Assembly (NCBI GenBank): GCA_020632665.1
Contig: JACKFC010000018.1
Location: 43,934 to 107,933 of the forward strand
Length of the DNA: 64,000 nucleotides
Source: Deltaproteobacteria bacterium
GTDB lineage: Bacteria > Myxococcota_A > UBA9042
Direction: 5' to 3'
This document shows, piece by piece, positions 30,359 through 43,400 of this stretch; position 1 is the first letter of the stretch; each line of letters starts with the position of its first letter. A model generated the notes under the pieces. The model worked only from the letters and a program-made list of their open reading frames with translations, did no database searches and was not told the origin of the DNA. Both the position numbers and the translations under genes were made by a program.

Positions 30359-32317
30359 TCAGAGGTCGAGGTCTTCGGCCTCCGCGGCGTTCTCCATGAT
30401 GAAGTCGAAGCGGATCGAGGCGTCCTTGCCCATCAGTCCGCTCATCGTCTTCTCGGTCTCGATCTGCGCGTCGCTCGGCACCGTGACCCGCAGCAGGCGC
30501 CGCACCTTCGGGTCGAGCGTCGTCTCGAAGAGCGTCTTCGGCATCATCTCGCCGAGGCCCTTGAAGCGGGTGATGACGACCTTGGCGTTCTCTCCGCGGC
30601 GGCGCTTGGCCTTGGCGATGGCCCGATCGCGCTCGCGGTCGTCGGCGCACCAATGCGTCTCCTTGCCGACGTCGACACGGTAGAGCGGCGGCTGGGCGAC
30701 GTAGATCCGGCCGGCGTCGATCAGCGGGCGCATGTAGCGGTAGAAGAAGGTGAGCAGCAGCGTCGCGATGTGGTGGCCGTCCGAATCGGCGTCCATCAGC
30801 AGGATGATGCGGCCGTAGCGCAGGCTGCTCGCGTCGCAGTCGCGGCCGAGGCCACACCCGAGCGCCGAGACGATATCGGCGAGCTCCTTGTTCTCCGCGA
30901 CCTTCTTCGCCGTCGCCGACTCGACGTTGAGCACCTTGCCGCGCAAGGGCAGCACGGCCATGGTCCGGCGGTCGCGACCCTGCTTGGCCGAGCCGCCTGC
31001 GGAGTCGCCCTCGACGATGAAGAGCTCGGTCTGCTCCGAGTCGTTGCTGCTGCAGTCGGCGAGCTTGCCGGGCAGGTTGAGCCGGGTGCTGGTGGGCTTT
31101 TTTCGCCGCACCTGATTCGCCGCCGAGCGGCTGGCGGCGCGCGCCTTGGCGGCCTGGATGATCCGCATCGCGACGGCGTTGCCCATGCTGCCGTTGGCAT
31201 GCATGGTCCGCTCGACTTCCTTGCGTACCAGCGTGTGCACCGCGCCTTTGACCTCGGCGTTGTTCAGCCGGTCCTTGGTCTGGCCCTGGAACTGCGGATC
31301 GCCGAGGAAGACGCTGACGACCGCGACCAGTCCCTCACGGATATCGCCGCGCTTGACCTCGACGCCACGCGGGATCGCGTCGTGCGCCTCGAGCCAATTC
31401 ATCATCGCCGCGGCGACGCCGTCGCGCAGGCCCATCTCGTGGGTGCCGCCGTCCTTGGTCGGGATGCCGTTGGCGAAGCTGTGGACCTCTTCGCTGGTCG
31501 CCTCGGTCCACTGCAGCGCGACGTGGACCTCGATCTCCTCGCCCTCCTCGCCCTGCAGGACGATGGCCTCGGGGTGGACCGCCGCGGCGCCGCTCTGCTT
31601 CACCGTGCGCACCAGCAGGTCGGCGATGCCGCCCTCGGCCTTGAATTCCTGCCGCGTGCCCTTGGCCTCGTCCTTGAAGACCAGCTTCACCCCGGCGGTG
31701 AGGTAGCTCTTCATCTCCAGGCGCTTGGCGATGGTCTCGGTGTCGAAGTCGACATCGTCGAAGATCTCGGGGTCGGGCCGGAAGAAGACGCTGGTGCCGC
31801 TGCCGCGCGCCTCGCCGAGCTCGGTCACCGGCCCCTGCGGGATGCCGCGGGAGAAGCGCTGCTCGTGCAGCTTGCCGTCGCGCTTGACCTTGACCGCCAT
31901 CTCGGTCGAGAGGGCGTTGACCACCGAGCTACCGACGCCGTGCAGGCCGCCGCTGCGCTTGTAGTTGCCGCCCTCGAATTTGCCGCCGGCATGCAGCGTC
32001 GTGAGGATGATCTCCAGCGCCGAGCGGCCCTCGACCGGGTGGATATCGACCGGGATGCCGCGGCCGTTGTCGCGCACGGTCATCGATTGGCCGTCGCTGT
32101 GCAGCGTGACCTCGATGGCGTTGGCGTGGCCGTTCAGCGCCTCGTCGACCGAGTTGTCGACGATCTCCCAGAGCAGGTGGTGCAGGCCGCCCGCGTCGGT
32201 CGAGCCGATGTACATCGCCGGGCGTTTGCGGACCGGCTCGAGACCCTTGAGGATCGTGATATTCGCCGCGGAATATTGCGGGGTCGCAGGCGCACCGGGG
32301 GCAGCAGTCGTCGTCAT
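30359..32317 (-). CDS. parE: type IIA topoisomerase B subunit (topoisomerase IV ParE)
   Basis: This 652-aa protein carries the ATPase and TOPRIM halves of a type II topoisomerase. The GHKL ATPase part shows RKRPAMYIGST, EIVDNSVDEAL, VRDNGRGIPV and the glycine lid GGLHGVGSSVVNALS. The TOPRIM part shows FIVEGDSAGGSAKQGRDR and MDADSDGHHI, with the C-terminal RFKGLGEMMP. The length fits ParE (about 630 aa) better than the 800-aa GyrB of many proteobacteria. The extreme C-terminus (RFDFIMENAAEAEDLDL) is somewhat gyrase-like. It begins 12 bp after the parC stop, and its Shine-Dalgarno lies inside the end of parC. Decatenation of daughter chromosomes is the expected role. Confidence 0.87.
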   Translation of the reverse strand: MTTTAAPGAPATPQYSAANITILKGLEPVRKRPAMYIGSTDAGGLHHLLWEIVDNSVDEALNGHANAIEVTLHSDGQSMTVRDNGRGIPVDIHPVEGRSALEIILTTLHAGGKFEGGNYKRSGGLHGVGSSVVNALSTEMAVKVKRDGKLHEQRFSRGIPQGPVTELGEARGSGTSVFFRPDPEIFDDVDFDTETIAKRLEMKSYLTAGVKLVFKDEAKGTRQEFKAEGGIADLLVRTVKQSGAAAVHPEAIVLQGEEGEEIEVHVALQWTEATSEEVHSFANGIPTKDGGTHEMGLRDGVAAAMMNWLEAHDAIPRGVEVKRGDIREGLVAVVSVFLGDPQFQGQTKDRLNNAEVKGAVHTLVRKEVERTMHANGSMGNAVAMRIIQAAKARAASRSAANQVRRKKPTSTRLNLPGKLADCSSNDSEQTELFIVEGDSAGGSAKQGRDRRTMAVLPLRGKVLNVESATAKKVAENKELADIVSALGCGLGRDCDASSLRYGRIILLMDADSDGHHIATLLLTFFYRYMRPLIDAGRIYVAQPPLYRVDVGKETHWCADDRERDRAIAKAKRRRGENAKVVITRFKGLGEMMPKTLFETTLDPKVRRLLRVTVPSDAQIETEKTMSGLMGKDASIRFDFIMENAAEAEDLDL

Positions 32318-32329
32318 CGTGTCGTTTTC

Positions 32330-34981
<2,652 letters not shown>

Positions 34982-35024
34982 GGTTCGCCTCCGTGGCGCG
35001 GGTGCAGCGCCGGGCCGGGGTGGC

Positions 35025-35053
35025 TTGTTAGCAGCGGGACCGGGCGCGCGCAA
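35025..35053 (-). promoter_or_regulatory. sigma-70-like promoter of the parC-parE operon
   Basis: On the minus strand, TTGCGC (35053-35048), a 17-bp spacer and TAACAA (35030-35025) give a start at about 35018, some 37 nt before the TTG start of parC. This is the best promoter match in the window and supports the TTG start over the longer open frame. Confidence 0.58.
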
Positions 35054-35140
35054 TCGTTGCGGGACGCGGCGCGACCGTCGATGCTCTGCCACCGAAGGCG
35101 ACGCCCGCGGACGGGCAGGCCGGGGCCTCAGGGAGGGGAC

Positions 35141-36490
35141 GTGCAAGAGCAGCGGCTACGCCGGGGAGACAAGGTCGAGGTCACGATCGACGCGGTCGGC
35201 CCGGGTGGCGAAGGCACCGCCGCGCACGGCGATCGCGTGGTCCACGTGCCCGGCCTCTTCCCCTCCGAGCGCGCCGTGGTCGTGATCGAGCACGTCGATC
35301 GCCAGGGGCCTCGGGCCTGGGGCCGTGCGCTCGAGCTGGTGCAGGCCCGCGACGATCGCCGGCGCTCGCCGTGTCGGCACCATCCGGAGGTCGTCGGGCG
35401 TGGCGAGGGCCCCGGCTGTGGCGGCTGCCCGTGGATGGCGCTCTCCGACGTCGGCCAGCGGGGGCTGCGCAAGGCGTGGCTGCAACAGCTCGAACTCACG
35501 GTCGAGCGGATCGACGCCGGCGCGGCGCTCGGCTACCGGCAGTCCGCCAAGCGCGTCGCCTTCACCGACCGCTTCGGCGCGTTGCGGCTCGGCTCGTTCG
35601 CCCCGCGCAGCCACGAAGGCGCCGCGATGACGGGCTGCCTGGTCGACCACCCGACGCTCGCCGCCGCCTTCGCCGCGATCGAGCGCGCTGCGGCGCAACT
35701 CGGCATCGGCGCCGTCGACCAGGGCGGGCCGATCCGCGCGGTCTGGGGCAAGAGCGACGGCGAGGCGGTGCTGTTGACGCTCATCGTGCAAGCCGGCGTC
35801 GCGTTCGATCCCGACCCGCTGATCGACCGGGTCGGCCCACTCTGCCGGGTCGACGGCTGGTCGCTCGCCGAGCACGAAGGGCAGGGCAACGCGGTGCGCG
35901 GTGGTGAGGCGCGGGTGCTCAGGGGCTTGGACGCGTTGCAGACCACGCTCGCCGGTGCGCCGCTGCGGATCACACCGCTCGGCTTCTTGCAGCCGAATCC
36001 GGAGATCGCCGCCCGCGCCTACCGCGCGCTGCTCGGCACGGCCGGCGGCGAGGCGGTGCACGGGGCCTTCGCGCTCGACCTCTTCGCCGGCGCAGGGCTG
36101 ACCACCGCGCTGCTGCGTGCGCAGTTCGACGAGGTCCGCCCGGTCGAGTCCTACCCCGAGAGCGCAGCTGCGCTGGATGTGCCTGCGGAGGACGCGGCGC
36201 AGGCCACGGCCGCGCTCGCCGACGCCGTCCTCGCCGGAACGGCCGCTTGCCCCGACCTGGTCGTCGCCAACCCGCCACGCGCCGGGCTCGGCGCCACGCT
36301 CTGCAAGGCGCTGTTGGCGCTCGGCGCGCCGCGCATCCACATCATGAGCTGCAACCCGGCCACGCTGCGTCGCGATCTCGATCGCCTCTCGGGCCGCTAT
36401 CGCCTGGTCGAGCTGCGCGCCTTCGATACGCTGCCGCAGACCCCGCACGTCGAGGTCGTCGCCTGGCTGCAACTGCAGGAGTCCCGATGA
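35141..36490 (+). CDS. 23S rRNA/tRNA uracil-C5 methyltransferase (RumA/TrmA family)
   Basis: This 449-aa protein uses a GTG start (35141) after GGGAGGGG. It has an N-terminal TRAM domain (residues about 5-68). The 4Fe-4S cysteines are Cys78, Cys93 and Cys96 (GCGGC), plus a later Cys in MTGCLVD, though the first spacing is longer than usual. The SAM-binding fold has ALDLFAGAGL and NPPRAGL. The catalytic cysteine is Cys404 in MSCNPATLRRDL, followed by the terminal DTLPQTPHVE. It forms 5-methyluridine in RNA; whether in rRNA or tRNA cannot be decided. It diverges from parC and overlaps the next gene by 4 bp. A much longer open frame in phase upstream is a parC/parE antisense shadow. Confidence 0.9.
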   Translation: MQEQRLRRGDKVEVTIDAVGPGGEGTAAHGDRVVHVPGLFPSERAVVVIEHVDRQGPRAWGRALELVQARDDRRRSPCRHHPEVVGRGEGPGCGGCPWMALSDVGQRGLRKAWLQQLELTVERIDAGAALGYRQSAKRVAFTDRFGALRLGSFAPRSHEGAAMTGCLVDHPTLAAAFAAIERAAAQLGIGAVDQGGPIRAVWGKSDGEAVLLTLIVQAGVAFDPDPLIDRVGPLCRVDGWSLAEHEGQGNAVRGGEARVLRGLDALQTTLAGAPLRITPLGFLQPNPEIAARAYRALLGTAGGEAVHGAFALDLFAGAGLTTALLRAQFDEVRPVESYPESAAALDVPAEDAAQATAALADAVLAGTAACPDLVVANPPRAGLGATLCKALLALGAPRIHIMSCNPATLRRDLDRLSGRYRLVELRAFDTLPQTPHVEVVAWLQLQESR

Positions 36491-37347
36491 AGAATCTGCT
36501 CACCGCCCTGTTGCTGCTCGTCGCCGCCTGCGCCGCGGGCTGCACCGCATCCACCAGCCAGCTGCAGCGGGCCCGCGCGCTGGGCCAGTGGCAGGTCGAG
36601 GCCGCGTTCGGCACCACGATCCCGATCTCGGCGACCGTCTTCCAGGCCGCCATCGACGCGATCGACACGCTCGAACCACGGGTCCAAGCGGCAGAGCAGG
36701 GCACCGCGCCGTTGACCGAGGCCGAAGCGCGCGAGCTGGTCCGGGCCGGCCTCTCGGTCCTGCTCTTCACGCCGACGCCGCTCTCGGAGTTCTCCGCCCG
36801 CCTGGGCTTGGGCAAAGGCTTCGACGTCGGCCTTCGCTTCTCCGGGCCGCGCACCGCGCTCGACGGCAAATGGCAATTCCTCGGCGCCGAGCAGGCCGGC
36901 GTCGACATGGCGCTCTCGCTCGCCGTCGGGCGGCACAGCAGCCCTGCCGAATCGCTCTGGTCCAAGGCCTACGATATCGCCGAGAAGCTGAAATTCGCCG
37001 GCTACGAGCGGACCGACCTCACCAGCGCGCTGCTGGTCTCGCGCGATTTCGGCGAGTGGGCCTCGCTCTACGGCGCAGCGGTGTGGATGCGGAGCTGGAT
37101 CAGCATCTCGACCGTGCTCGACGAAGACGTGGTCGAGGCCGGCGTCTCGACCTCGGATTTGGTCGATCCCGGGCCCTTCGACCAAATCGGCGGCGTCGCC
37201 GGCGTCCGGCTCGGCTACCGCTACGTCTGGGTCAGCTTCGAGCTCTCGGTCACCAAGGTCGCCTTCTCGCCGACGCTGATCGGGCAGGGCGTCGACCTCT
37301 CCGGCTGGATGGTCTCGCCGACGATCGCCTTGGTCGGCCGCTTTTAG
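36487..37347 (+). CDS. lipoprotein, probable outer-membrane barrel-like, unknown function
   Basis: This 286-aa protein is coupled by ATGA to the methyltransferase. It has a lipoprotein-type signal (LLLLVAACAAGC, Cys19). A helical stretch (about 20-90) is followed by alternating strands with aromatic residues (GLGKGFDVGLRFSG, GVRLGYRYVWVSFELSV) and a final ALVGRF, ending in phenylalanine as outer-membrane barrels do. No family was recognised. The combination of lipid anchor and barrel-like strands suggests an outer-membrane protein. Its stop codon (37345-37347) touches the first hairpin of the inverted-repeat array. Confidence 0.75.
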   Translation: MKNLLTALLLLVAACAAGCTASTSQLQRARALGQWQVEAAFGTTIPISATVFQAAIDAIDTLEPRVQAAEQGTAPLTEAEARELVRAGLSVLLFTPTPLSEFSARLGLGKGFDVGLRFSGPRTALDGKWQFLGAEQAGVDMALSLAVGRHSSPAESLWSKAYDIAEKLKFAGYERTDLTSALLVSRDFGEWASLYGAAVWMRSWISISTVLDEDVVEAGVSTSDLVDPGPFDQIGGVAGVRLGYRYVWVSFELSVTKVAFSPTLIGQGVDLSGWMVSPTIALVGRF

Positions 37348-37510
37348 AGACTCGACCAGAAAATGCAGTTTCGCATTTTCTGGCCGAGTCTCTCGTCTGT
37401 TCTCTGGGGGGCTGGGCGCCCCCAGGTCGCGAGAAGCGTGGTTCTCGCGAACCTTCCCCCTCCACGAGCCGCATCAAAACGTCGCCCGCGGCGACGTTTT
37501 GATGCGGCTC
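37346..37510. repeat. array of four back-to-back inverted repeats between convergent genes
   Basis: The whole 176-bp gap between the lipoprotein gene and asnS is taken up by hairpins. IR1 at 37346-37393 has 21-nt arms with one mismatch and a 6-nt loop. IR2 at 37404-37425 has 7 bp of CTGGGGG/CCCCCAG. IR3 at 37427-37450 is a perfect 9 bp, TCGCGAGAA/TTCTCGCGA. IR4 at 37466-37510 has perfect 21-bp arms and a 3-nt loop. IR1 and IR4 have AT-rich inner arms, unlike the surrounding DNA. Neither strand has a proper terminal T-run. They probably stop transcription from both sides or act as a structured repeat element. Confidence 0.88.
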
Positions 37511-37523
37511 TAGCCTCCGCGGC

Positions 37524-38945
<1,422 letters not shown>

Positions 38946-39158
38946 CGCGGACTCCTTCTCGTGCTGCCGGGCGTGCATCTCCCGGGGGCGCGCAGGGTGG
39001 CGCGGCCACGATGCGCTGACAAGATGCGTCGGCAAGGCGCGGCTGCGCAGCGGGAAGCCCGCCGATCTCGCGCCTTGCGGCACGAAAGACTGGCAACGTT
39101 CGGCGAGGAGAGTATCCATGCAATGTGCACCCGTTGGTGGCAGGTGCGGAGCCGAACG

Positions 39159-40001
39159 ATGCGGCACGAGCTTCTCTGGACGAACCACGATAGCGACGCC
39201 GTGCGGCGCCTGCGCGCGGCTGCGGGAGAGGACCGCCTCTTCGACGCGCTGCTCGCGATCGAGGGGGCCTCGGCCGAAGAACGCGCGGTTGCAGACGCCC
39301 TCGTCCAGGGCTGGGCCGACCGCGTCCGCGAGCGGGTCGCCACCGCACCGGGCTGCCCCGACCTTGGTTCGCGCGTGCTGCGCGAGGTCGTCGCCGACGA
39401 GGGCGCGCTGCGAGGCGACGGCGAGAGCTACGACGCCCCCGAGAATAGTCTGGTCACCCAGGTCCTCTCGCGACGCCGCGGCCAGCCGATCCTGGTCTCA
39501 TCGGTCTGGTTGGAGGTCGGCCGGCGCGCCGGTGTCAACGTCGAGGGCGTCGGACTACCCGGGCATTTCGTCGCCCGGGTCGGCGGCGAGCGTGGCCAGT
39601 TGGTCGATCCCTTCGGCGGCGGCAAGCCGCTCAGCGTGCAGCAATGCGCCCGCATCGTCCGCACGATCAGCGGCGGCAGCCTGCCTTGGGACGCGACGTA
39701 CCTGCAGCCGACCACCGCGCGGCAGATCGCAGAGCGCGTGCTGCGCAACTTGGTCCGGGCTCGGCGCTGCTGCGCTGACGTCGCCCCGCTCTATCGCGCC
39801 GTGCGCTTGTTCGCCGAGCTCCGCGAGGACGATCCGGAGGCCGCGTTGGTCCACGCCGGGCTCGCCGAACAACTCGGCGCCTGCCGACTCGCCGAGCGCG
39901 CCTACCACGCGATTGTCGAGCGATTTCCCGGCTCCGCAGAGGCCGAGGCGGCAGAACGCCGGGCGCACGACGTTGCGCGTCGCGTCCGCGCGTTGCACTG
40001 A
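39159..40001 (+). CDS. SirB1 family transglutaminase-like / TPR protein
   Basis: This is 280 aa from ATG 39159 (GGAG 8 nt upstream); an in-frame ATG at 39123 is possible. Residues about 85-190 match the SirB1 signature: YDAPENSLVTQVLSRRRGQPILVSSVWLEVGRRAGVNVEGVGLPGHFVAR in parts, followed by VDPFGGGKPLS. The fold is transglutaminase-like, but the catalytic cysteine is replaced by serine or valine in this family, so enzymatic activity is doubtful. The C-terminal third (about 215-278) forms tetratricopeptide-like helices. Its cellular role is unknown. It diverges from asnS across 213 bp in which no further gene is visible. Confidence 0.85.
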   Translation: MRHELLWTNHDSDAVRRLRAAAGEDRLFDALLAIEGASAEERAVADALVQGWADRVRERVATAPGCPDLGSRVLREVVADEGALRGDGESYDAPENSLVTQVLSRRRGQPILVSSVWLEVGRRAGVNVEGVGLPGHFVARVGGERGQLVDPFGGGKPLSVQQCARIVRTISGGSLPWDATYLQPTTARQIAERVLRNLVRARRCCADVAPLYRAVRLFAELREDDPEAALVHAGLAEQLGACRLAERAYHAIVERFPGSAEAEAAERRAHDVARRVRALH

Positions 40002-40058
40002 GCCCGACGCTCTTCCTTCGCACGCCCGCAGCCTGTCCCGCGCGAGCAGCCTTTGCGC

Positions 40059-40087
40059 TTGTCCGGGTCGTCGGGCTCGTCTACCGT
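40059..40087 (+). promoter_or_regulatory. candidate promoter of the fibre-protein operon
   Basis: TTGTCC (40059-40064), 17 bp and TACCGT (40082-40087) give a start at about 40094, leaving a 50-nt leader with AGGGAG before the ATG at 40146. Confidence 0.35.
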
Positions 40088-40145
40088 GGTTCGATGCGCA
40101 CGGCACGAGCCGGCGTCGCCCCATTCCGATAGGGAGAACAACACG

Positions 40146-43100
40146 ATGCGTGGACTGAAGCAGGCAGTGCACTCCGATCCCGTCGTCCGCGTGCGCGCGG
40201 GACGCTCGTCGATCCGTCGATTCGTCGATCGGGCCTTGCCGGCCCTCGGGATCACCGCGGCGGGCTTGTTCGCCACCCCGGCCACCGCCGCGCCACTGAA
40301 GACGCTGACCCTCGAAGGCCAGCTGCTCACGGTCGCCGGCTCGCCGGTGCCCGACGGCGACTATATCGTCCGGGTCAGCTTCTACGCCGACAAGGGCGCG
40401 GCCAAGGCCGAGTTCTCCGAGTTGACCACGGTCAAGCTGGAGAAGGGCGGTTTCGTCGTCACCCTCGGCCTCTCGCAAGCGCTGCCCGCCGAGGCGCTGA
40501 CCGGCGGCACCGCAGGCTGGATCGGCATCCAGGTCGGCTCGGACCCCGAGCTGCCGCGGCTGCCGATCTCGCACGTGGCCTACGCCTTCCGTGCCGAGAA
40601 CGCCGCCGCGCTCTCGTGCACCGGCTGCATCGAGACCTCGCATCTGGCTTCGAGCGTGCTGGAGGCCTACGCGAAGAAGACCGAGCTCGCCTTCGCCAAA
40701 GCCGACCAGAAGTGCCAGGACGGCGAAGCGGTCGCCGGCGTCGACGCCGACGGCAAGGTCCAATGCGTCCCGGCGAAGACCTACTCCGGCGCCGACTTCG
40801 CCACAGCCGACCAAGCCTGCAAGGTCGGCGAGCTGGTGAGCGGCATCGGCAAGGACGGCGCGGTCGTCTGCGCTGCCGACACCGACACGACCTACAGCGG
40901 CAAGGACTTCGCCGTCTCCAGCCAGAAGTGCGGCGACGGCTTCCTGGTCAGCGGCCTGGACGCCGACGGCAAGGTTGTCTGCACCAAGGACGCCGACACC
41001 ACCTACACCGGCACCGACTTCGCCAAGAGCGGCCAGAGCTGCCAAGCGGGCATGGTCGTCTCGGCGATCGACAAGGACGGCGTGGTCACCTGCCAGACGG
41101 TCAAGGTCTACACCGGCGGTGACTTCGTGGTCTCGGATCAGAAGTGCGACCCGACCTTCGTCGTCGCCGGCGTCACCGCCCAGGGCAAGCTGGTCTGCGC
41201 CAAGGACGGCGGCGCGACCTACGACGGCAAGGACTTCGCGGTATCGAACCAGAAGTGCGATCCGGGCCAGGTCGTCACCGGCGTCGACGCGGCCGGCAAG
41301 GTGACCTGCGCTGCGGACAAGGACACCGTCAAAACCTACGACGGCAAGGACTTCGCGGTCTCGAACCAGAAGTGCGATCCGGGCCAGGTCGTCACCGGCG
41401 TCGACGCGGCCGGCAAGGTGACCTGCGCTGCGGACAAGGACACAGTCAAGATATACGACGGCAGCACCTTCGCGACCTCGAGCCAGGCTTGTGGCGCGGG
41501 TCAGGTCGTCATCGGGATCAACGGCAGCGGCAAAGTGACCTGCGCGGCGGACAAGGACACCGACACCAAATACACCGCCGGCACGGGCCTCTCGCTCTCG
41601 GGCACCGCCTTCGCCCTAAACACCAGCTACACCGACGGCCGCTACGTCAACGCCGGCGCCGTGGGCAGCGTCACCGGCGCGATGGTCAAGGACGGCGATC
41701 TGACCGGTGCGGACCTGAAGAACGGTAGCGTGACCGCGGCGAGTATCGCGAACGAGACGCTGACCGGCACGCAGATCAAGAACGGCAGCATCAGCGCCGC
41801 TGATATCGCCAACTCGACCATCACCGGCACGCAGATCAAGAACCTGAGCGTGACCGCGGCCGATATCGCGAACGAAACGCTGACCGGCACGCAGATCAAG
41901 AACGGCTCGCTGACGGCGTCCGATATCGCGAGCGAGACGATCACCACCACGCAGGTGAAGAACGGCTCGCTGACCGCCGCGGACATCGCCAATGAGACGA
42001 TCACCGGCACGCAGATCAAGAACGGCAGCATCAGCGCGTCCGATATCGCCAGCTCGACCATCACCGGCACGCAGATCAAGAACGGCAGCATCGGCTACGC
42101 CGACGTCGCCACCAGCCAGATCCAGCGTCGGGTCACCGGCACCTGTGGCGCCGGCTTCGCCATCACCGCGATCGCGGAGAACGGCACGGTCTCGTGCGAG
42201 TCGAGCGATTACGCCGGTAAGGTCAGCGCCTCGGTGGCCAACGGCAACTGGTACCGCATCGGTTCGCTGCCGGCCGGCGACTCGGCGAGCGGCGTCTTCA
42301 CCCTGGTCGACAAGAGCTACCGCAGCCAGGCGCGCATCCGCGTCTCGATGTCGCGCGGCTACGACGCGACCTCGAACGTCGAATTGCTGAGCCACCCGCG
42401 CGAGGGCACATTGGTCTTCGAGAAGATCCGCATCCTGGAGAACAGCGCCAGCACGGCGATGTACGTCGACGTGAAGGTCAAGGCCAACGCCAGCGCCGAC
42501 GCCTTCCTCAGCCCCGAGCCGCACATCGAGGGCTGGAAGCTCGAAGGGCTGACGCTGCTGGGCACTTCGGACACCGTCTCGGGCTACAACGCCCGGATCT
42601 TCGACCTCGACAACACCAAGGTCGTCGGTGACAACGTCCCCCGCCTGACCATCGACCGCAACGGTCACACCAAGCTCGGCGGCAACCTCAGCGGCAGCGC
42701 TGCGTCGGACGCGGTGCGCATCCAGACCAAGAGCGGCTACGTCGACATCGGCCCGCAGAACACCGATTGGGTGCACTTCGGGACCGACCGCGCAAAGTTC
42801 TACTTCGCCAAGCGAATTCACGTCGACGAGGGCGTGGTCAGCTCCTACGACGAGGATCTCTACCTGCAGACGGCCGGTACCACCCGAATCCGAATCAGCA
42901 ACAGCAACGGCAACGTCGGCATCGGCACCAACCCCAGCTCGTCGTACAAGCTCTACGTCAACGGCGCGGCGTATACGAACGGCGCGCACTACGTCAAAGG
43001 CGCGGTCACCGCGACCAACGCCAGCCGTTTCGACGGCGGCATCGGCATCGGCGTGAACGCGTCCAGCAGCTACAAGCTCTACGTCAACGGCAACGTGCGG

Positions 43101-43382
43101 GCGTCGAACTACTATGTCGGCAGCTCGACGCTCGAGAGTTATATCGTCAGCGTGGTCAACAACCGTTGCCGGCTCTACGTCGGCCACTCCGACAACAACG
43201 CCTCCTCCTACTACCGCTACGCCTACATGACCGGCGACGCCGAGAGTTCTGGCTACAACAACGGCTCCGGTGGCGGCGGCTACGGTGTCTACGCGAGCAG
43301 TTGGGCTTGGGTCAAGTTGAGCGGGGATGTCGGCGGCGACGACCGCATCTTCTTCAAGTTCGTCTGCAGCACGAGCTACTAG
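40146..43382 (+). CDS. secreted fibre-like protein with three kinds of tandem repeats
   Basis: This 1078-aa protein has a long signal peptide (to about residue 47, ATPATAAP). An immunoglobulin-like head (about 48-160) ends in LPISHVAYAFRAENA, a common opening in bacterial tail-fibre-like proteins. Next come eight copies of a 35-39-aa unit with two cysteines (Y-x-G-x-DFA-x-S-x-QKC ... VTGVDAAGKVTC, about 178-475), then seven copies of a 20-aa unit (LTGTQIKNGSISAADIANST type, 519-658) forming a beta-helix-like rod. A long C-terminal region carries the doubled motif SSSYKLYVNG and GVGIG-type sequences seen in trimeric fibre proteins. It is probably a trimeric surface appendage. It heads a set with two lipoprotein genes. 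Confidence 0.85.
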   Translation: MRGLKQAVHSDPVVRVRAGRSSIRRFVDRALPALGITAAGLFATPATAAPLKTLTLEGQLLTVAGSPVPDGDYIVRVSFYADKGAAKAEFSELTTVKLEKGGFVVTLGLSQALPAEALTGGTAGWIGIQVGSDPELPRLPISHVAYAFRAENAAALSCTGCIETSHLASSVLEAYAKKTELAFAKADQKCQDGEAVAGVDADGKVQCVPAKTYSGADFATADQACKVGELVSGIGKDGAVVCAADTDTTYSGKDFAVSSQKCGDGFLVSGLDADGKVVCTKDADTTYTGTDFAKSGQSCQAGMVVSAIDKDGVVTCQTVKVYTGGDFVVSDQKCDPTFVVAGVTAQGKLVCAKDGGATYDGKDFAVSNQKCDPGQVVTGVDAAGKVTCAADKDTVKTYDGKDFAVSNQKCDPGQVVTGVDAAGKVTCAADKDTVKIYDGSTFATSSQACGAGQVVIGINGSGKVTCAADKDTDTKYTAGTGLSLSGTAFALNTSYTDGRYVNAGAVGSVTGAMVKDGDLTGADLKNGSVTAASIANETLTGTQIKNGSISAADIANSTITGTQIKNLSVTAADIANETLTGTQIKNGSLTASDIASETITTTQVKNGSLTAADIANETITGTQIKNGSISASDIASSTITGTQIKNGSIGYADVATSQIQRRVTGTCGAGFAITAIAENGTVSCESSDYAGKVSASVANGNWYRIGSLPAGDSASGVFTLVDKSYRSQARIRVSMSRGYDATSNVELLSHPREGTLVFEKIRILENSASTAMYVDVKVKANASADAFLSPEPHIEGWKLEGLTLLGTSDTVSGYNARIFDLDNTKVVGDNVPRLTIDRNGHTKLGGNLSGSAASDAVRIQTKSGYVDIGPQNTDWVHFGTDRAKFYFAKRIHVDEGVVSSYDEDLYLQTAGTTRIRISNSNGNVGIGTNPSSSYKLYVNGAAYTNGAHYVKGAVTATNASRFDGGIGIGVNASSSYKLYVNGNVRASNYYVGSSTLESYIVSVVNNRCRLYVGHSDNNASSYYRYAYMTGDAESSGYNNGSGGGGYGVYASSWAWVKLSGDVGGDDRIFFKFVCSTSY
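41220..41453 (+). repeat. recent 117-bp tandem duplication inside the fibre gene
   Basis: Copies 41220-41336 and 41337-41453 are the same 39 codons in phase. They differ at only about five positions, four of them in the last 15 bp, whereas neighbouring units of the same array are much more diverged. This marks a recent in-frame duplication. Confidence 0.95.
41701..42120 (+). repeat. seven consecutive 60-bp repeats encoding a 20-residue rod unit
   Basis: The units are exactly 60 bp with no length variation, starting at 41701, 41761, 41821, 41881, 41941, 42001 and 42061. Most carry the core ACCGGCACGCAGATCAAG. Each encodes one 20-aa turn (TGTQIKNGS...ADIA). Confidence 0.95.
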
Positions 43383-43400
43383 GCGCGGGAGGCGGTCTCG

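Noticed and set aside
41701..42120. Regular 60-bp spacing suggesting a CRISPR-like array
   Set aside because: The units are contiguous, in frame and encode a 20-aa protein repeat. There are no variable spacers and no cas genes.
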